64,000 nt of DNA, from the NCBI RefSeq assembly GCF_014202435.1, contig NZ_JACHGU010000004.1:62001-126000 (forward strand). The letters run 5' to 3'. The position numbers were made by a program, and so were the translations under genes. The DNA comes from Pseudoxanthomonas broegbernensis. Its GTDB lineage: Bacteria; Pseudomonadota; Gammaproteobacteria; Xanthomonadales; Xanthomonadaceae. Below the pieces are notes generated by a model, which made no database searches, was not told where the DNA came from, and saw only the letters and a program-made list of their open reading frames with translations. Below are positions 8,959 to 16,832 of the stretch, in pieces; within the stretch, counting starts at the first letter, position 1, and every line of letters starts with the position of its first letter.

Positions 8959-9003
8959 CGCGGCGCGGCCGTGCCGCGAGAAGACGCGCCGCGCCGGCCA
9001 CGG

Positions 9004-11352
9004 TCAGAACTCCAGCGGTGCATCCTCCGGCAACAGGGTGCGCAACTGCTCGCGGTACAGGTCGCGGATGCGCGACAGCGTGGCCTCGTCGTCGGCCTCG
9101 AAGCGCAGCACCAGGACCGGCGTGGTGTTGGAGGCGCGCAGCAGCCCCCAGCCGTCGTTCCAGTCCGCGCGCAGGCCGTCGATGGTGGTCAGGCGCGCGC
9201 CCGCGAACGGGGCGTCCTCGACCTGCGCGGCCGCGGCGAACCGCGCCACGATCGCGTGCGGGTCGCCGTCCACCGGCACCTTGATCTCCGGCGTGGACAC
9301 CCCGTCGGGCAATTCGTCCAGCACCTCCGAGGGGGCCTCCATGCGGCCGGCCAGGATCTCCAGCAGCCGCGCGGCCGAGTACAGGCCGTCGTCGAAGCCG
9401 TACCAGCGCTCCTTGAAGAAGAAGTGGCCGCTCATCTCGCCGGCCAGCTCGGCCTCGGTCTCGCGCATCTTGGACTTGATCAGCGAGTGCCCGGTCTTCC
9501 ACATCAGCGGGCTGCCGCCATGGCGCAGGATGTAGTCGGACAGCTTGCCGGTGCACTTGACGTCGTAGATCACCATCGCGCCCGGGTTGCGCTGCAGCAC
9601 GTCGGCCGCGTAGAGCATCAGCAGGCGGTCGGGAAAGATGATCCTGCCTTCCTTGGTCACCACGCCCAGGCGGTCGCCGTCGCCGTCGAAGGCCAGGCCG
9701 ATGTCGGCGTCGAACTGCTTGACCGTCTGGATCAGGTCCTCGAGGTTGTGCGGCTCGCTCGGGTCCGGGTGGTGGTTGGGGAAGGTCCCGTCGATGTCGC
9801 AGTACAGCGGGATCACCTCGGCGCCGATGGCCTCCAGCAGGCGCGGGGCGATCTCGCCGGCGACACCATTCCCGGCGTCGGCCACCACCTTGAGCGGGCG
9901 CTCCAACTGCACGTCGTCGGCGATGCGCTGGATGTAGTCCTCGGCCACGTCCTGCTGGCTGAGCGCGCCCGGGTCGGCCTGGTGCAGGCGACCCTCGGCG
10001 ATGCGCGCGTACAGGTCGGTGATCGCCTCGCCGGACAGGGTCTCGCCGCCGACCACGATCTTGAAGCCGTTGTAGTCGGGCGGGTTGTGGCTGCCGGTCA
10101 CCGCCACGCCGCTGCCGGCGCGCAGGTGGTAGGCGGCGAAGTACACCACCGGGGTGGGCACCATGCCCACGTCGATCACGTTGCGGCCGGCGCGGCGCAG
10201 GCCCTCGATCAGGCCGCCGACGAGCTCCGGCCCGGACAGGCGGCCGTCGCGGCCGACCACGATGTCGGTCAGGCCCTGCTCGGCCATCACGCTGCCGATG
10301 GCCTGGCCGATGCGCGCGGCCACCTGCGGGGTGAGCTGCTTGCCGACCACGCCGCGGATGTCGTAGGCGCGGAAGATGCCCGGGTCCAGGGCCACGTCCG
10401 GCATCGACGGCGGCTCCGCCGGCGCGGAACGCTGCGCCGATGCGGCGGATGCGGGCGCGTCGCCGGCCTCGCGCTCGAGGGTCTGGCCGAAGGTGGGCTG
10501 CTCGTCCGGCGTCGCCTCGGCGTTGCCGCGGCGGCGGCGCAGGCGCTGCAGGCGCCCGCTGCCCAGCAGCAGGGCCACGATCGCCAGGAACGCCAGCACG
10601 CCGGCCACCGCCAGGCAGGCCGTCGCGCCGAGCTGGAACGGCGCCGCGTCGGCGTCGGGCACCGCCGCCGCCGCGCGCAGGCCGGTCTTGCCGACCTCGC
10701 GCGAGAGCGCGTCGGCGCTGCCCGACAGCGAGCCGGCGCCGCGCTCGGACACGTTGTAGTTGCCCTGGCGCAGCGCCAGGTAGGTGCCTTCGGGCAACGG
10801 CACCTGCTGGAAGCCGGCGGTCAGCGTGCGCAGCGGCAGGCGCGCGTAGGCCACCGCCGACTCGCCGGCCAGCTCGACCGGCGCGGCCACGCCCAGGCGG
10901 GCCTGTTCGTCGTCGCGGACCACCGCGGCCACCGGCCCGCCGCTGCTGAGCGCACGCTCCAGCAGCGCCAGCCGCGCATAGCCGAAGCCGGCGGCCTCGG
11001 CATAGGCCGCGCCCAGCCCCGCGCGCCAGAACGCGACCTCCTCCACCTGTTCCCAGGCCGCGCGCAGCGCCGCCGCGGCGGCCGCGGCATCGCCTTGCGC
11101 CAGGGCCGACTGCACCTCCGGCGCCTGCAGCCGTTCGGCCAGGCCGCGCTCCTGGGCGCCCACCGCCGCGGCCGTCGCCGCGGCCGCCTGGTCGCGGGCA
11201 TCGGCCAGTTGCTGTTCGCGCGCATCGGCGCGCCACAGGTTCGCGCCGCTCCAGCCGAACCAGGCGGCCAGCAGGATCAGCAGCAGCGCCAGCAGCAACC
11301 CCGCCCGCTTGGTCTGCCCCGATCCGCGCCTGCCTGCATCCATCTCGGTCAT
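9004..11352 (-). CDS. algC: phosphomannomutase/phosphoglucomutase with N-terminal membrane region
   Basis: A 782-residue fusion. The C-terminal ~460 residues are an AlgC-type mutase interconverting 1- and 6-phosphates of mannose or glucose for exopolysaccharide and LPS precursors: catalytic phosphoserine loop VTGSHNPPDYNGFK, metal loop FDGDGDRLG, sugar loop GEMSGHFFF and phosphate loop ASNTTP are all present. The first ~320 residues are extra: a membrane segment (about 18-37), an Ala/Glu-rich region likely outside the membrane, a second membrane segment (about 243-265) and a charged linker. Xanthomonadaceae homologues beside dut share this build. The gene follows dut closely (15 bases), so algC is probably the last gene of coaBC-dut-algC. 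Confidence 0.93.
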   Translation of the reverse strand: MTEMDAGRRGSGQTKRAGLLLALLLILLAAWFGWSGANLWRADAREQQLADARDQAAAATAAAVGAQERGLAERLQAPEVQSALAQGDAAAAAAALRAAWEQVEEVAFWRAGLGAAYAEAAGFGYARLALLERALSSGGPVAAVVRDDEQARLGVAAPVELAGESAVAYARLPLRTLTAGFQQVPLPEGTYLALRQGNYNVSERGAGSLSGSADALSREVGKTGLRAAAAVPDADAAPFQLGATACLAVAGVLAFLAIVALLLGSGRLQRLRRRRGNAEATPDEQPTFGQTLEREAGDAPASAASAQRSAPAEPPSMPDVALDPGIFRAYDIRGVVGKQLTPQVAARIGQAIGSVMAEQGLTDIVVGRDGRLSGPELVGGLIEGLRRAGRNVIDVGMVPTPVVYFAAYHLRAGSGVAVTGSHNPPDYNGFKIVVGGETLSGEAITDLYARIAEGRLHQADPGALSQQDVAEDYIQRIADDVQLERPLKVVADAGNGVAGEIAPRLLEAIGAEVIPLYCDIDGTFPNHHPDPSEPHNLEDLIQTVKQFDADIGLAFDGDGDRLGVVTKEGRIIFPDRLLMLYAADVLQRNPGAMVIYDVKCTGKLSDYILRHGGSPLMWKTGHSLIKSKMRETEAELAGEMSGHFFFKERWYGFDDGLYSAARLLEILAGRMEAPSEVLDELPDGVSTPEIKVPVDGDPHAIVARFAAAAQVEDAPFAGARLTTIDGLRADWNDGWGLLRASNTTPVLVLRFEADDEATLSRIRDLYREQLRTLLPEDAPLEF

Positions 11353-11367
11353 GCCTCTTCCCCTGTC

Positions 11368-11826
11368 TCAGCGTACGCCGGTGTGGCCGAACCCGCCCGC
11401 GCCGCGCGCGCTGGCGGCGAAGGTGTCGACCACCTTGAGTGTCGCTCGCACGATCGGTGCCAGCACCAGTTGGGCGATGCGGTCGCCCGGCCGGATCGTG
11501 AACGCCTCGCGGCCGCGGTTCCAGACGCTGATCAACAGCGGGCCCTGGTAATCGGCATCGATCAGGCCGGTGCCGTTGCCCAGCACGATGCCATGGCGGT
11601 GGCCCAGGCCCGAGCGCGGCAGCACCAGCGCGCACAGGCCGGGGTCGGCGATGTGGATGGCCAGCCCGCTGGGCACCAGCGCCGCGTCGCCCGGCTGCAG
11701 CGCCAGGTCGGCATCCAGCGCCGCGCGCAGATCCATGCCGGCGCTGGCCGCGGTGGCGTACTCCGGCATCGGCCAGGCATCGCCGAAGCGCGGGTCCAGC
11801 AGCTTCACCTCCAACTGGCAGGTCAT
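11368..11826 (-). CDS. dut: deoxyuridine 5'-triphosphate nucleotidohydrolase (dUTPase)
   Basis: Hydrolyses dUTP to dUMP, keeping uracil out of DNA and feeding dTMP synthesis. The 152-residue product has the trimeric dUTPase motifs: SAGMDLRA (motif 1), PRSGLG (2), [13 protein letters not shown] (3), [19 protein letters not shown] (4), and the C-terminal glycine-rich arm [11 protein letters not shown] (5) that closes over the substrate. Start at ATG 11826 has a GGGGG tract just upstream; alternative ATGs at 11838 and 11841 overlap the stop of coaBC. The coaBC-dut order is conserved in many proteobacteria. Confidence 0.96.
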   Translation of the reverse strand: MTCQLEVKLLDPRFGDAWPMPEYATAASAGMDLRAALDADLALQPGDAALVPSGLAIHIADPGLCALVLPRSGLGHRHGIVLGNGTGLIDADYQGPLLISVWNRGREAFTIRPGDRIAQLVLAPIVRATLKVVDTFAASARGAGGFGHTGVR

Positions 11827-11837
11827 GGCGGCCCCCA

Positions 11838-13070
11838 TCATGCGCGCAGCCGCTCGGCGATCAGCTCGACCAGGCCGTCGGCCAGGCGCACCTTGGGCGC
11901 GGGCGGGAAGTCGCGTTCGCCGCCGGGCCAGTAGGCGGTCATGGCGTTGTCGTCGCTCTCGAACCCGCTGCCGGGTACGCCCACCCGGTTGGCCACGATC
12001 AGGTCCAGGCGCTTGGCGGTCAGTTTCTGACGCGCGTAGTCGGCCACGTTGTCGGTCTCGGCGGCGAAGCCGACCACCAGCTTCAGGCCGGCGTCCGCGC
12101 GCTGGGCCACCTCGGCCAGGATGTCCGGGGTGCGCACCAGGTCCAGGACCAGGGACTGGCCGGTGCCGGTCTTCTTGATCTTGCTGGGCGAGAACGCGCG
12201 CGCGGTGTAGTCGGCCACCGCCGCGGCGCCGACGTAGATGTCCGCCGGCAGGGCGTCGGCCACCGCCTGGCGCATCTGCGCGGCCGAGCGCACGTCCATG
12301 CGGCGCACCCCGCGCGGGGTTTCCAGTTGCACCGGGCCGGACACCAGCACCACCTGCGCGCCCTGGCGCGCGGCGGCGTCGGCCACGGCGAAGCCCATCT
12401 TGCCGCTGCTGCGGTTGCCCAGGTAGCGCACCGGGTCCAGGTCCTCGTAGGTCGGGCCGGCGCTGACCACCACCTTCAGGCCCTGCAGTAGGCCGGAAGC
12501 GACTACCGCCGGGCCGGCGGTGCCGGCCAGCGCGGCGACGATGGCCTCCGGCTCGCTCAGCCGGCCGGGGCCGGACTCGCCCTCGGCCAGTGGGCCGTCG
12601 TCCGGGCCGATCACCTGCACCCCGCGCGCGCGCAGCGCGGCGACGTTGGCCTCGGTGGCCGGGTGCCGCCACATGCGGTGGTTCATCGCCGGGACCACCG
12701 CCAGCGGCGCCTCGGTGGCCAGGCACAGGGTCGCGACCAGGTCGTCGGCCAGGCCATGGGCCAGCCGCGCCAGCAGGTCGGCGGTGGCCGGGGCGACGAC
12801 CACCCGCTCGGCCCAGCGCGCCAGTTCCAGGTGGCCCATCGCCTGCTCGGCGGCGCCGTCCCACAGGGTGGTCCGGGTGGGGTGGCCGGACAGGGCCTGG
12901 AAGCTGAGCGGGGTGACGAACTGCTGCGCGCCGGCGGTCATGGCCACCTGCACCGCAGCGCCGGCGTCGCGCAGGCGCCGGACCAGCTCCAGCGACTTGT
13001 AGGCGGCGATGCCGCCGCCCACGCACAACAGTATCCGCTGTCCCGCCAGTGCGGTGGCCGAAGCACTCAC
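11838..13070 (-). CDS. coaBC: bifunctional phosphopantothenoylcysteine decarboxylase/synthetase
   Basis: Makes 4'-phosphopantetheine for coenzyme A: the C-terminal CoaB half ligates cysteine to phosphopantothenate and the N-terminal CoaC half decarboxylates the product using FMN. Visible: [15 protein letters not shown] at the N-terminus, PAMNHRMW (the P-x-M-N-x-x-M-W substrate clamp), [24 protein letters not shown] at the CoaB start, and KIKKTG, the K-x-K-K motif of the synthetase. The likely start is GTG 13070 (410 residues), which lies inside the first copy of a duplicated ~83-bp sequence; the open frame upstream of it translates that repeat and is not expected to be made. Confidence 0.95.
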   Translation of the reverse strand: MSASATALAGQRILLCVGGGIAAYKSLELVRRLRDAGAAVQVAMTAGAQQFVTPLSFQALSGHPTRTTLWDGAAEQAMGHLELARWAERVVVAPATADLLARLAHGLADDLVATLCLATEAPLAVVPAMNHRMWRHPATEANVAALRARGVQVIGPDDGPLAEGESGPGRLSEPEAIVAALAGTAGPAVVASGLLQGLKVVVSAGPTYEDLDPVRYLGNRSSGKMGFAVADAAARQGAQVVLVSGPVQLETPRGVRRMDVRSAAQMRQAVADALPADIYVGAAAVADYTARAFSPSKIKKTGTGQSLVLDLVRTPDILAEVAQRADAGLKLVVGFAAETDNVADYARQKLTAKRLDLIVANRVGVPGSGFESDDNAMTAYWPGGERDFPPAPKVRLADGLVELIAERLRA

Positions 13071-13151
13071 GTGGGAACTTCCTACCCTGAGATTGGCCGC
13101 CAAGCTTACTCCAAGCGCCGCGATGCTCCGATCCCCGGCGCCTGCCATGGC
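13069..13151. repeat. Copy A of a duplicated coaBC/radC 5' region
   Basis: From the coaBC start codon rightwards this ~83-bp sequence is about 85% identical to copy B at 15989-16069, in the same orientation. Shared blocks are GGAACTTCCTACCC, TGGCCGCC, AGC-TACTCC and GCGCCGCGATGCTCCGATCCCC. Copy A abuts coaBC and copy B abuts radC. The rest of the gap, 13152-13455 (about 300 bases), contains no gene I can support. Confidence 0.75.
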
Positions 13152-13455
13152 CCGTTGCACGAGCCGTTGCGCGGCATTGACGCGATGCACCATCGGCACG
13201 TGTCGACGGAAGGGCCTGTGACGGTCCGGCCGGCGTTCGCAGCCCTCCAGCGGGCCATCGGTAGCCGCGGCGCCGGGACACCCAGGACGACAGGGATTTC
13301 GACTGCAGCCCGGGCCGGCAACGTCGATCCGGGAACGCAACGGCCCGTGGCCGCATCGAATGGTCAGACACAACGACGATGGGCAAAGCGGCGGTGGCGA
13401 CGACGCCCTTTGCGGCTTTTCACCATCGGCCAACTCCGACCGCAAGGAGATCGAC

Positions 13456-13794
13456 ATGCTCAACTACGCCGTTACCGTATTCGCAATCGCCGCCCTCGGG
13501 GGTCTCTATCTTGCCGGGCATGTGTTCCGCGGCCGACTGCCCCCCTGGGCTGTCTCGCTCCTGCACGCCGGCCTTGGAGCGCTGGGGCTCATCCTGCTGA
13601 TCGTGGCGTTGGTCCAAGGGGAGGCCTCGCGAGCGGTCCTGATCGGTTTCGGGATCTTGCTGGTCGCGGCCCTTGGCGGATTCCTCCTCGCCTCGTTCCA
13701 TCTGCGCAGGCGCCTGCCGCCCAGGGCCATTGTCGTGGTTCATGCCGGCGTCGCGGTGGCCGGGTTCCTGACCGTTCTCTCCCAGGTCTTCTGA
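13456..13794 (+). CDS. small four-helix membrane protein, unknown function
   Basis: 112 residues, nearly all hydrophobic, with four likely membrane segments. It is an internal duplication: two halves each consist of a helix, a short basic loop (FRGRLPPWAVSLLHAG and LRRRLPPRAIVVVHAG) and a second helix, so R-x-R-L-P-P-x-A-x-x-x-x-H-A-G occurs twice. AAGGAG lies 9 bases before the ATG at 13456, a strong ribosome-binding site. It is the first gene of a four-gene group with a DUF2231 protein, folE and an ECF sigma factor. I do not recognise a function. Confidence 0.7.
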   Translation: MLNYAVTVFAIAALGGLYLAGHVFRGRLPPWAVSLLHAGLGALGLILLIVALVQGEASRAVLIGFGILLVAALGGFLLASFHLRRRLPPRAIVVVHAGVAVAGFLTVLSQVF

Positions 13795-13798
13795 TGCC

Positions 13799-14218
13799 AT
13801 GCGCCATCCCCTGCATCCGGCGCTTGTGCACTTCCCGGTGGCCTGCTGGTCGCTTGCGGTCGCCGCCGACTTCGCCAGCCTCTGGCTGGGAGAAGCCGCC
13901 TGGCGCTGGTCGGGCGGCCTGCTCGCCGTCGGTTGCTCGACTGCCCTGATCGCCATGCTGGCAGGCCTGGTGGAGTTGCCCCTAGTACCCGAGGGCGCAC
14001 CAATGCGGGACGCCTGGATGCACATGGGTGCGATGCTGGCCGCCTTCACATTGTTCCTGGCGCGGCTGCTCCTCCGGCTCGATCACTTGCGGCCGGTCGC
14101 GCCGGATGCATGTTCGCTGCTGCTCGACGCATGCGGGTTCATCGCCCTGACCATCGGCGGCTGGTTTGGCGGGAAGCTGGTCTATGGCCACGGCATCGGG
14201 CGTGGCCGGTCCGGATGA
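13799..14218 (+). CDS. DUF2231 family membrane protein
   Basis: 139 residues opening with MRHPLHPALVHFPVACW, the His-Pro-x-His-Pro-x-x-x-H-F-P signature of DUF2231, followed by four predicted membrane helices. DUF2231 proteins are found in many bacteria; their conserved histidines have led to suggestions of metal or haem involvement, but no function is established that I can cite. It starts four bases after the stop of the previous membrane protein, so they are very likely cotranslated. The gene lies in the cargo between the two copies of the coaBC/radC flanking repeat. Confidence 0.8.
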   Translation: MRHPLHPALVHFPVACWSLAVAADFASLWLGEAAWRWSGGLLAVGCSTALIAMLAGLVELPLVPEGAPMRDAWMHMGAMLAAFTLFLARLLLRLDHLRPVAPDACSLLLDACGFIALTIGGWFGGKLVYGHGIGRGRSG

Positions 14219-14306
14219 ACGCCGTCCCCCAACGTCCCCGGCATCGGCCGGCCACCCGCAACGTGGCACTGCCCGCGCCGCGTCGCGGCCGACCAGGAGT
14301 CTGACC

Positions 14307-15032
14307 ATGCCCAACGCCTTGCGCGCCCCGGCCCTTGCCTGTGAACACACCTCCACATCCAGCCGGATCCGGGCACGGCTCAGGAAGGCCGGACAGATGT
14401 TCCGGGCCAACGACAACATCGCGGCCTTCATCGAGGAAGGCGAACTGGACGAGCTGCGCCTGGAGGTCGAGAACCGGATGAGTGAAGTACTGAACGCCCT
14501 GGTGATCGACACCGGCAGCGATCACAACACCATCCGTACCGCGCACCGCGTGGCGAAGATGTTCGTCGAGGAGGTATTCGCGGGCCGGTATCGCGCAGCG
14601 CCGCCGATCACCAGCTTCCCGAACGTGTCGCGGCTCGATGAGCTGATGATCGTCGGTCCGATCACCGTGCGCAGCGCCTGCTCGCACCACTTGTGCCCGA
14701 TCATGGGAAGGATATGGATCGGCGTGTTGCCCAATGCCGGCGCGGAGCTGATCGGGCTTTCGAAATTCGCGCGACTCTGTGACTGGATCATGCGCCGGCC
14801 GCAGATCCAGGAAGAGGCCGTGATCATGCTGGCCGACGAACTGGAGCGGCGCATCCGGCCCGACGGCCTGGCCGTGGTGATGGATGCGAACCACTTCTGC
14901 ATGCACTGGCGCGGGATCGAGGATGGGCAACCCGTGATGACCACATCGGTCATGCGTGGCGCCTTCCTGGAAAACGATGCTCTGCGGCGCGAGTTCATTG
15001 AACTGCGTGCCCGGGAACATCGATGCGCTTGA
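14307..15032 (+). CDS. folE: GTP cyclohydrolase I (non-canonical paralogue)
   Basis: Converts GTP to 7,8-dihydroneopterin triphosphate, the first step to folate or other pterins. The 241-residue product keeps the zinc ligands: Cys and His in SACSHHLCPIMGR (E. coli STCEHHFV) and the second Cys in NHFCMHWRGI (E. coli HYCVKARGI), plus GLSKFARLCDWIMRRPQIQE. It has about 25 extra N-terminal residues and differs from the usual enzyme at the glutamate of CEHH, here serine. Its place in a small cargo with an ECF sigma factor, rather than in a folate operon, suggests a second, condition-specific copy. Start ATG 14307 is preceded by AGGAG (14296-14300). Confidence 0.88.
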   Translation: MPNALRAPALACEHTSTSSRIRARLRKAGQMFRANDNIAAFIEEGELDELRLEVENRMSEVLNALVIDTGSDHNTIRTAHRVAKMFVEEVFAGRYRAAPPITSFPNVSRLDELMIVGPITVRSACSHHLCPIMGRIWIGVLPNAGAELIGLSKFARLCDWIMRRPQIQEEAVIMLADELERRIRPDGLAVVMDANHFCMHWRGIEDGQPVMTTSVMRGAFLENDALRREFIELRAREHRCA

Positions 15033-15153
15033 AGGCCGCATGCGCAAGAGGCCCCGAATCCCTGGGCGCGCCGTTGGCGGCCGCGATCCAGCCGCCGGGC
15101 CGGGCGCACAATGGCCGGGGCCGGCGGCATTTCCGGAAGCACGGGAGGAGTTG

Positions 15154-15864
15154 ATGCAAAAGGTCGAATGTCCGGCTCCCGCCCTGTACTCCCGGGATGT
15201 CCTGGATGCCGAGTTGGCGAAACTCGCGGCGCAGGGGGACGGCGCCGCCTTCGAGGCGATCATGCGGCGCCATAACCGGCTCCTGTTCCGCACCGCGCGC
15301 GGCATCGTGCGAAGTGACGGCGAAGCCGAGGAGGTCGCACAGGAGGCCTGGATGAGGGCCTGGCGGAGGCTTTCCGATTTCCGCGCCGAGAGCAAGCTGT
15401 CCACCTGGCTGGTCCGGATCGCAGTGAACGAGGCGCTTGGCCGCTTGCGCCGGAAGAGCGCGCAGATCATCCCTCTGGAGACAGCCATGGTGTCGCCCAA
15501 CGACACGCAGTCGGCGCTCACCGAAGCTCCGGACCGCGGACCGGAACAATCGGCCGAGCGGTCGCAGCTCCGGGCCCTCATCGAGGCCCGCATCGGCCTG
15601 CTGCCAGAGGCGTTCCGCAGCGTCTTCATGCTGCGCGCGGTCGAGGAAATGAGCGTGGACGAGGTGGCGGAAGCCCTGGACGTCCCCGCAGCCACGGTGC
15701 GGACACGGTATTTCCGCGCCCGCGCGTTGTTGCGCGAGAGCCTCGAGAAGGAGATCGACATCGCGATCGGCGACGTCTTCAGCTTCGACGGCGAACGTTG
15801 CGACCGCATCGTCGCCAACGTCATGGCGTGGGCCCGTACGGAAGGCCTTTGCAGGGGCGCCTGA
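15154..15864 (+). CDS. ECF-family RNA polymerase sigma factor
   Basis: 236 residues with the two ECF regions: sigma-2 at about 30-95 ([30 protein letters not shown]) and sigma-4 at about 145-200 ([44 protein letters not shown]). After sigma-4 there is a ~30-residue tail, [20 protein letters not shown], with a single Cys, recurrent in one ECF subgroup. No anti-sigma gene with a zinc-binding HxxxCxxC or membrane domain follows. GGAGGAG lies seven bases before ATG 15154. It probably controls its own group (folE and the two membrane proteins); this is inferred from position. The stop is about 220 bases from radC. Confidence 0.88.
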   Translation: MQKVECPAPALYSRDVLDAELAKLAAQGDGAAFEAIMRRHNRLLFRTARGIVRSDGEAEEVAQEAWMRAWRRLSDFRAESKLSTWLVRIAVNEALGRLRRKSAQIIPLETAMVSPNDTQSALTEAPDRGPEQSAERSQLRALIEARIGLLPEAFRSVFMLRAVEEMSVDEVAEALDVPAATVRTRYFRARALLRESLEKEIDIAIGDVFSFDGERCDRIVANVMAWARTEGLCRGA

Positions 15865-15988
15865 TGGCGAACGGGGCACGATCCGGCGGGCAAGGCACGC
15901 CGCGCCGGCCCGAAACATTGACAGGACGTGCAAGCGGCAGCCCACCACCACGCACTGTCCACCAGCGCAGGGCGGGCCGTGGGGCCCG

Positions 15989-16069
15989 CGTGGGGAACTT
16001 CCTACCCGGGAGTGGCCGCCGAGCCTACTCCCCGCGCCGCGATGCTCCGATCCCCGCGCCGGCCACGGC
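15989..16069. repeat. Copy B of the duplicated coaBC/radC 5' region
   Basis: Direct-orientation partner of copy A (13069-13151), with the blocks GGAACTTCCTACCC, TGGCCGCC, and GCGCCGCGATGCTCCGATCCCC in the same order. It ends about 17 bases before the radC start and so is radC's own upstream region. The simplest reading is that coaBC and radC were once divergent neighbours sharing this one intergenic sequence, now present on both sides of a 2.8-kb insertion. Confidence 0.75.
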
Positions 16070-16085
16070 CCTGCATCCTGCGGCC

Positions 16086-16760
16086 ATGCACATCCGCGAC
16101 TGGCCCAGCACCGAGCGTCCCCGCGAGAAACTGCTGGCCCGCGGCGCCGGCGTGCTGTCCGATGCCGAGCTCCTGGCGATCTTCCTCGGTTCGGGCACCA
16201 AGGGCCGCGACGCGGTGCGCACCTCGCGCGACCTGCTCGCCGGCCACGGCCCGCTGCGCACCCTGCTGGACCTCCGCCCCGCCGACCTCGCGCGCCTGCC
16301 CGGCCTGGGCCCGGCCCGCGCCTGCCTGCTGGCCGCCGCGCTGGAACTGGGCAACCGGCACCTGGCGGCGGCGCTGGAGCGCGGCGATGCGTTGACCGAC
16401 CCGGTGGCCGCCGGCCGCTATTTCGCCCGCCGCCTGCGTCCCCACGCGCACGAGGTGTTCGCGGCGCTGTTCCTGGACACGCGGCATCGCGCGCTGGCCT
16501 TCGAGGAAGTGTTCCACGGCACCATCGACAGCGCCGAGGTGCATCCGCGCGAGATCGTGCGCCGCGCGCTGGCGCACAACGCCGCGGCGGTGATCGTGGG
16601 CCACAACCACCCGTCCGGCTGCAGCGCCCCTTCCGCCGCCGACCGCGCCGTCACCCTGCGGCTCAAGCAAGCGCTGTCGCTGGTGGAGGTGCGGCTGCTG
16701 GACCACTTCGTGGTCGGCGACGGCGAGCCGGTGTCGATGGCCGCCCAGGGCCTGGTCTGA
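16086..16760 (+). CDS. radC: RadC family JAB-domain protein
   Basis: 224 residues. The N-terminal part ([38 protein letters not shown]) and a helix-hairpin-helix ([15 protein letters not shown]) precede a C-terminal JAB/MPN metalloprotease-like domain with the zinc motif [10 protein letters not shown], then [30 protein letters not shown]. Despite its name, a role in DNA repair is not established; the protein is widespread and its substrate unknown. Divergent radC-coaBC pairing is common in proteobacteria; here the two are separated by the folE/sigma-factor cargo. Confidence 0.95.
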   Translation: MHIRDWPSTERPREKLLARGAGVLSDAELLAIFLGSGTKGRDAVRTSRDLLAGHGPLRTLLDLRPADLARLPGLGPARACLLAAALELGNRHLAAALERGDALTDPVAAGRYFARRLRPHAHEVFAALFLDTRHRALAFEEVFHGTIDSAEVHPREIVRRALAHNAAAVIVGHNHPSGCSAPSAADRAVTLRLKQALSLVEVRLLDHFVVGDGEPVSMAAQGLV

Positions 16761-16832
16761 CGGCCCCTTCCGGCCCGGGCCGGGCGGAGCGGTTAAAATG
16801 CCCGGCCCGATCGCACGAATCCACCCCCCCGA

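Noticed and set aside
8971-11934. Plus-strand frame of nearly 1,000 codons over algC and dut
   Set aside because: Antisense shadow of algC, which has complete catalytic motifs.
13106-13321. Possible 71-residue minus-strand gene between coaBC and the membrane protein
   Set aside because: It overlaps the duplicated repeat, has no ribosome-binding site and no recognisable motif.
13325-13370. GGGAAC followed by CGAAT as an ECF-type promoter for the cargo
   Set aside because: The spacing is too long and the -10 match is poor, so I cannot support it.
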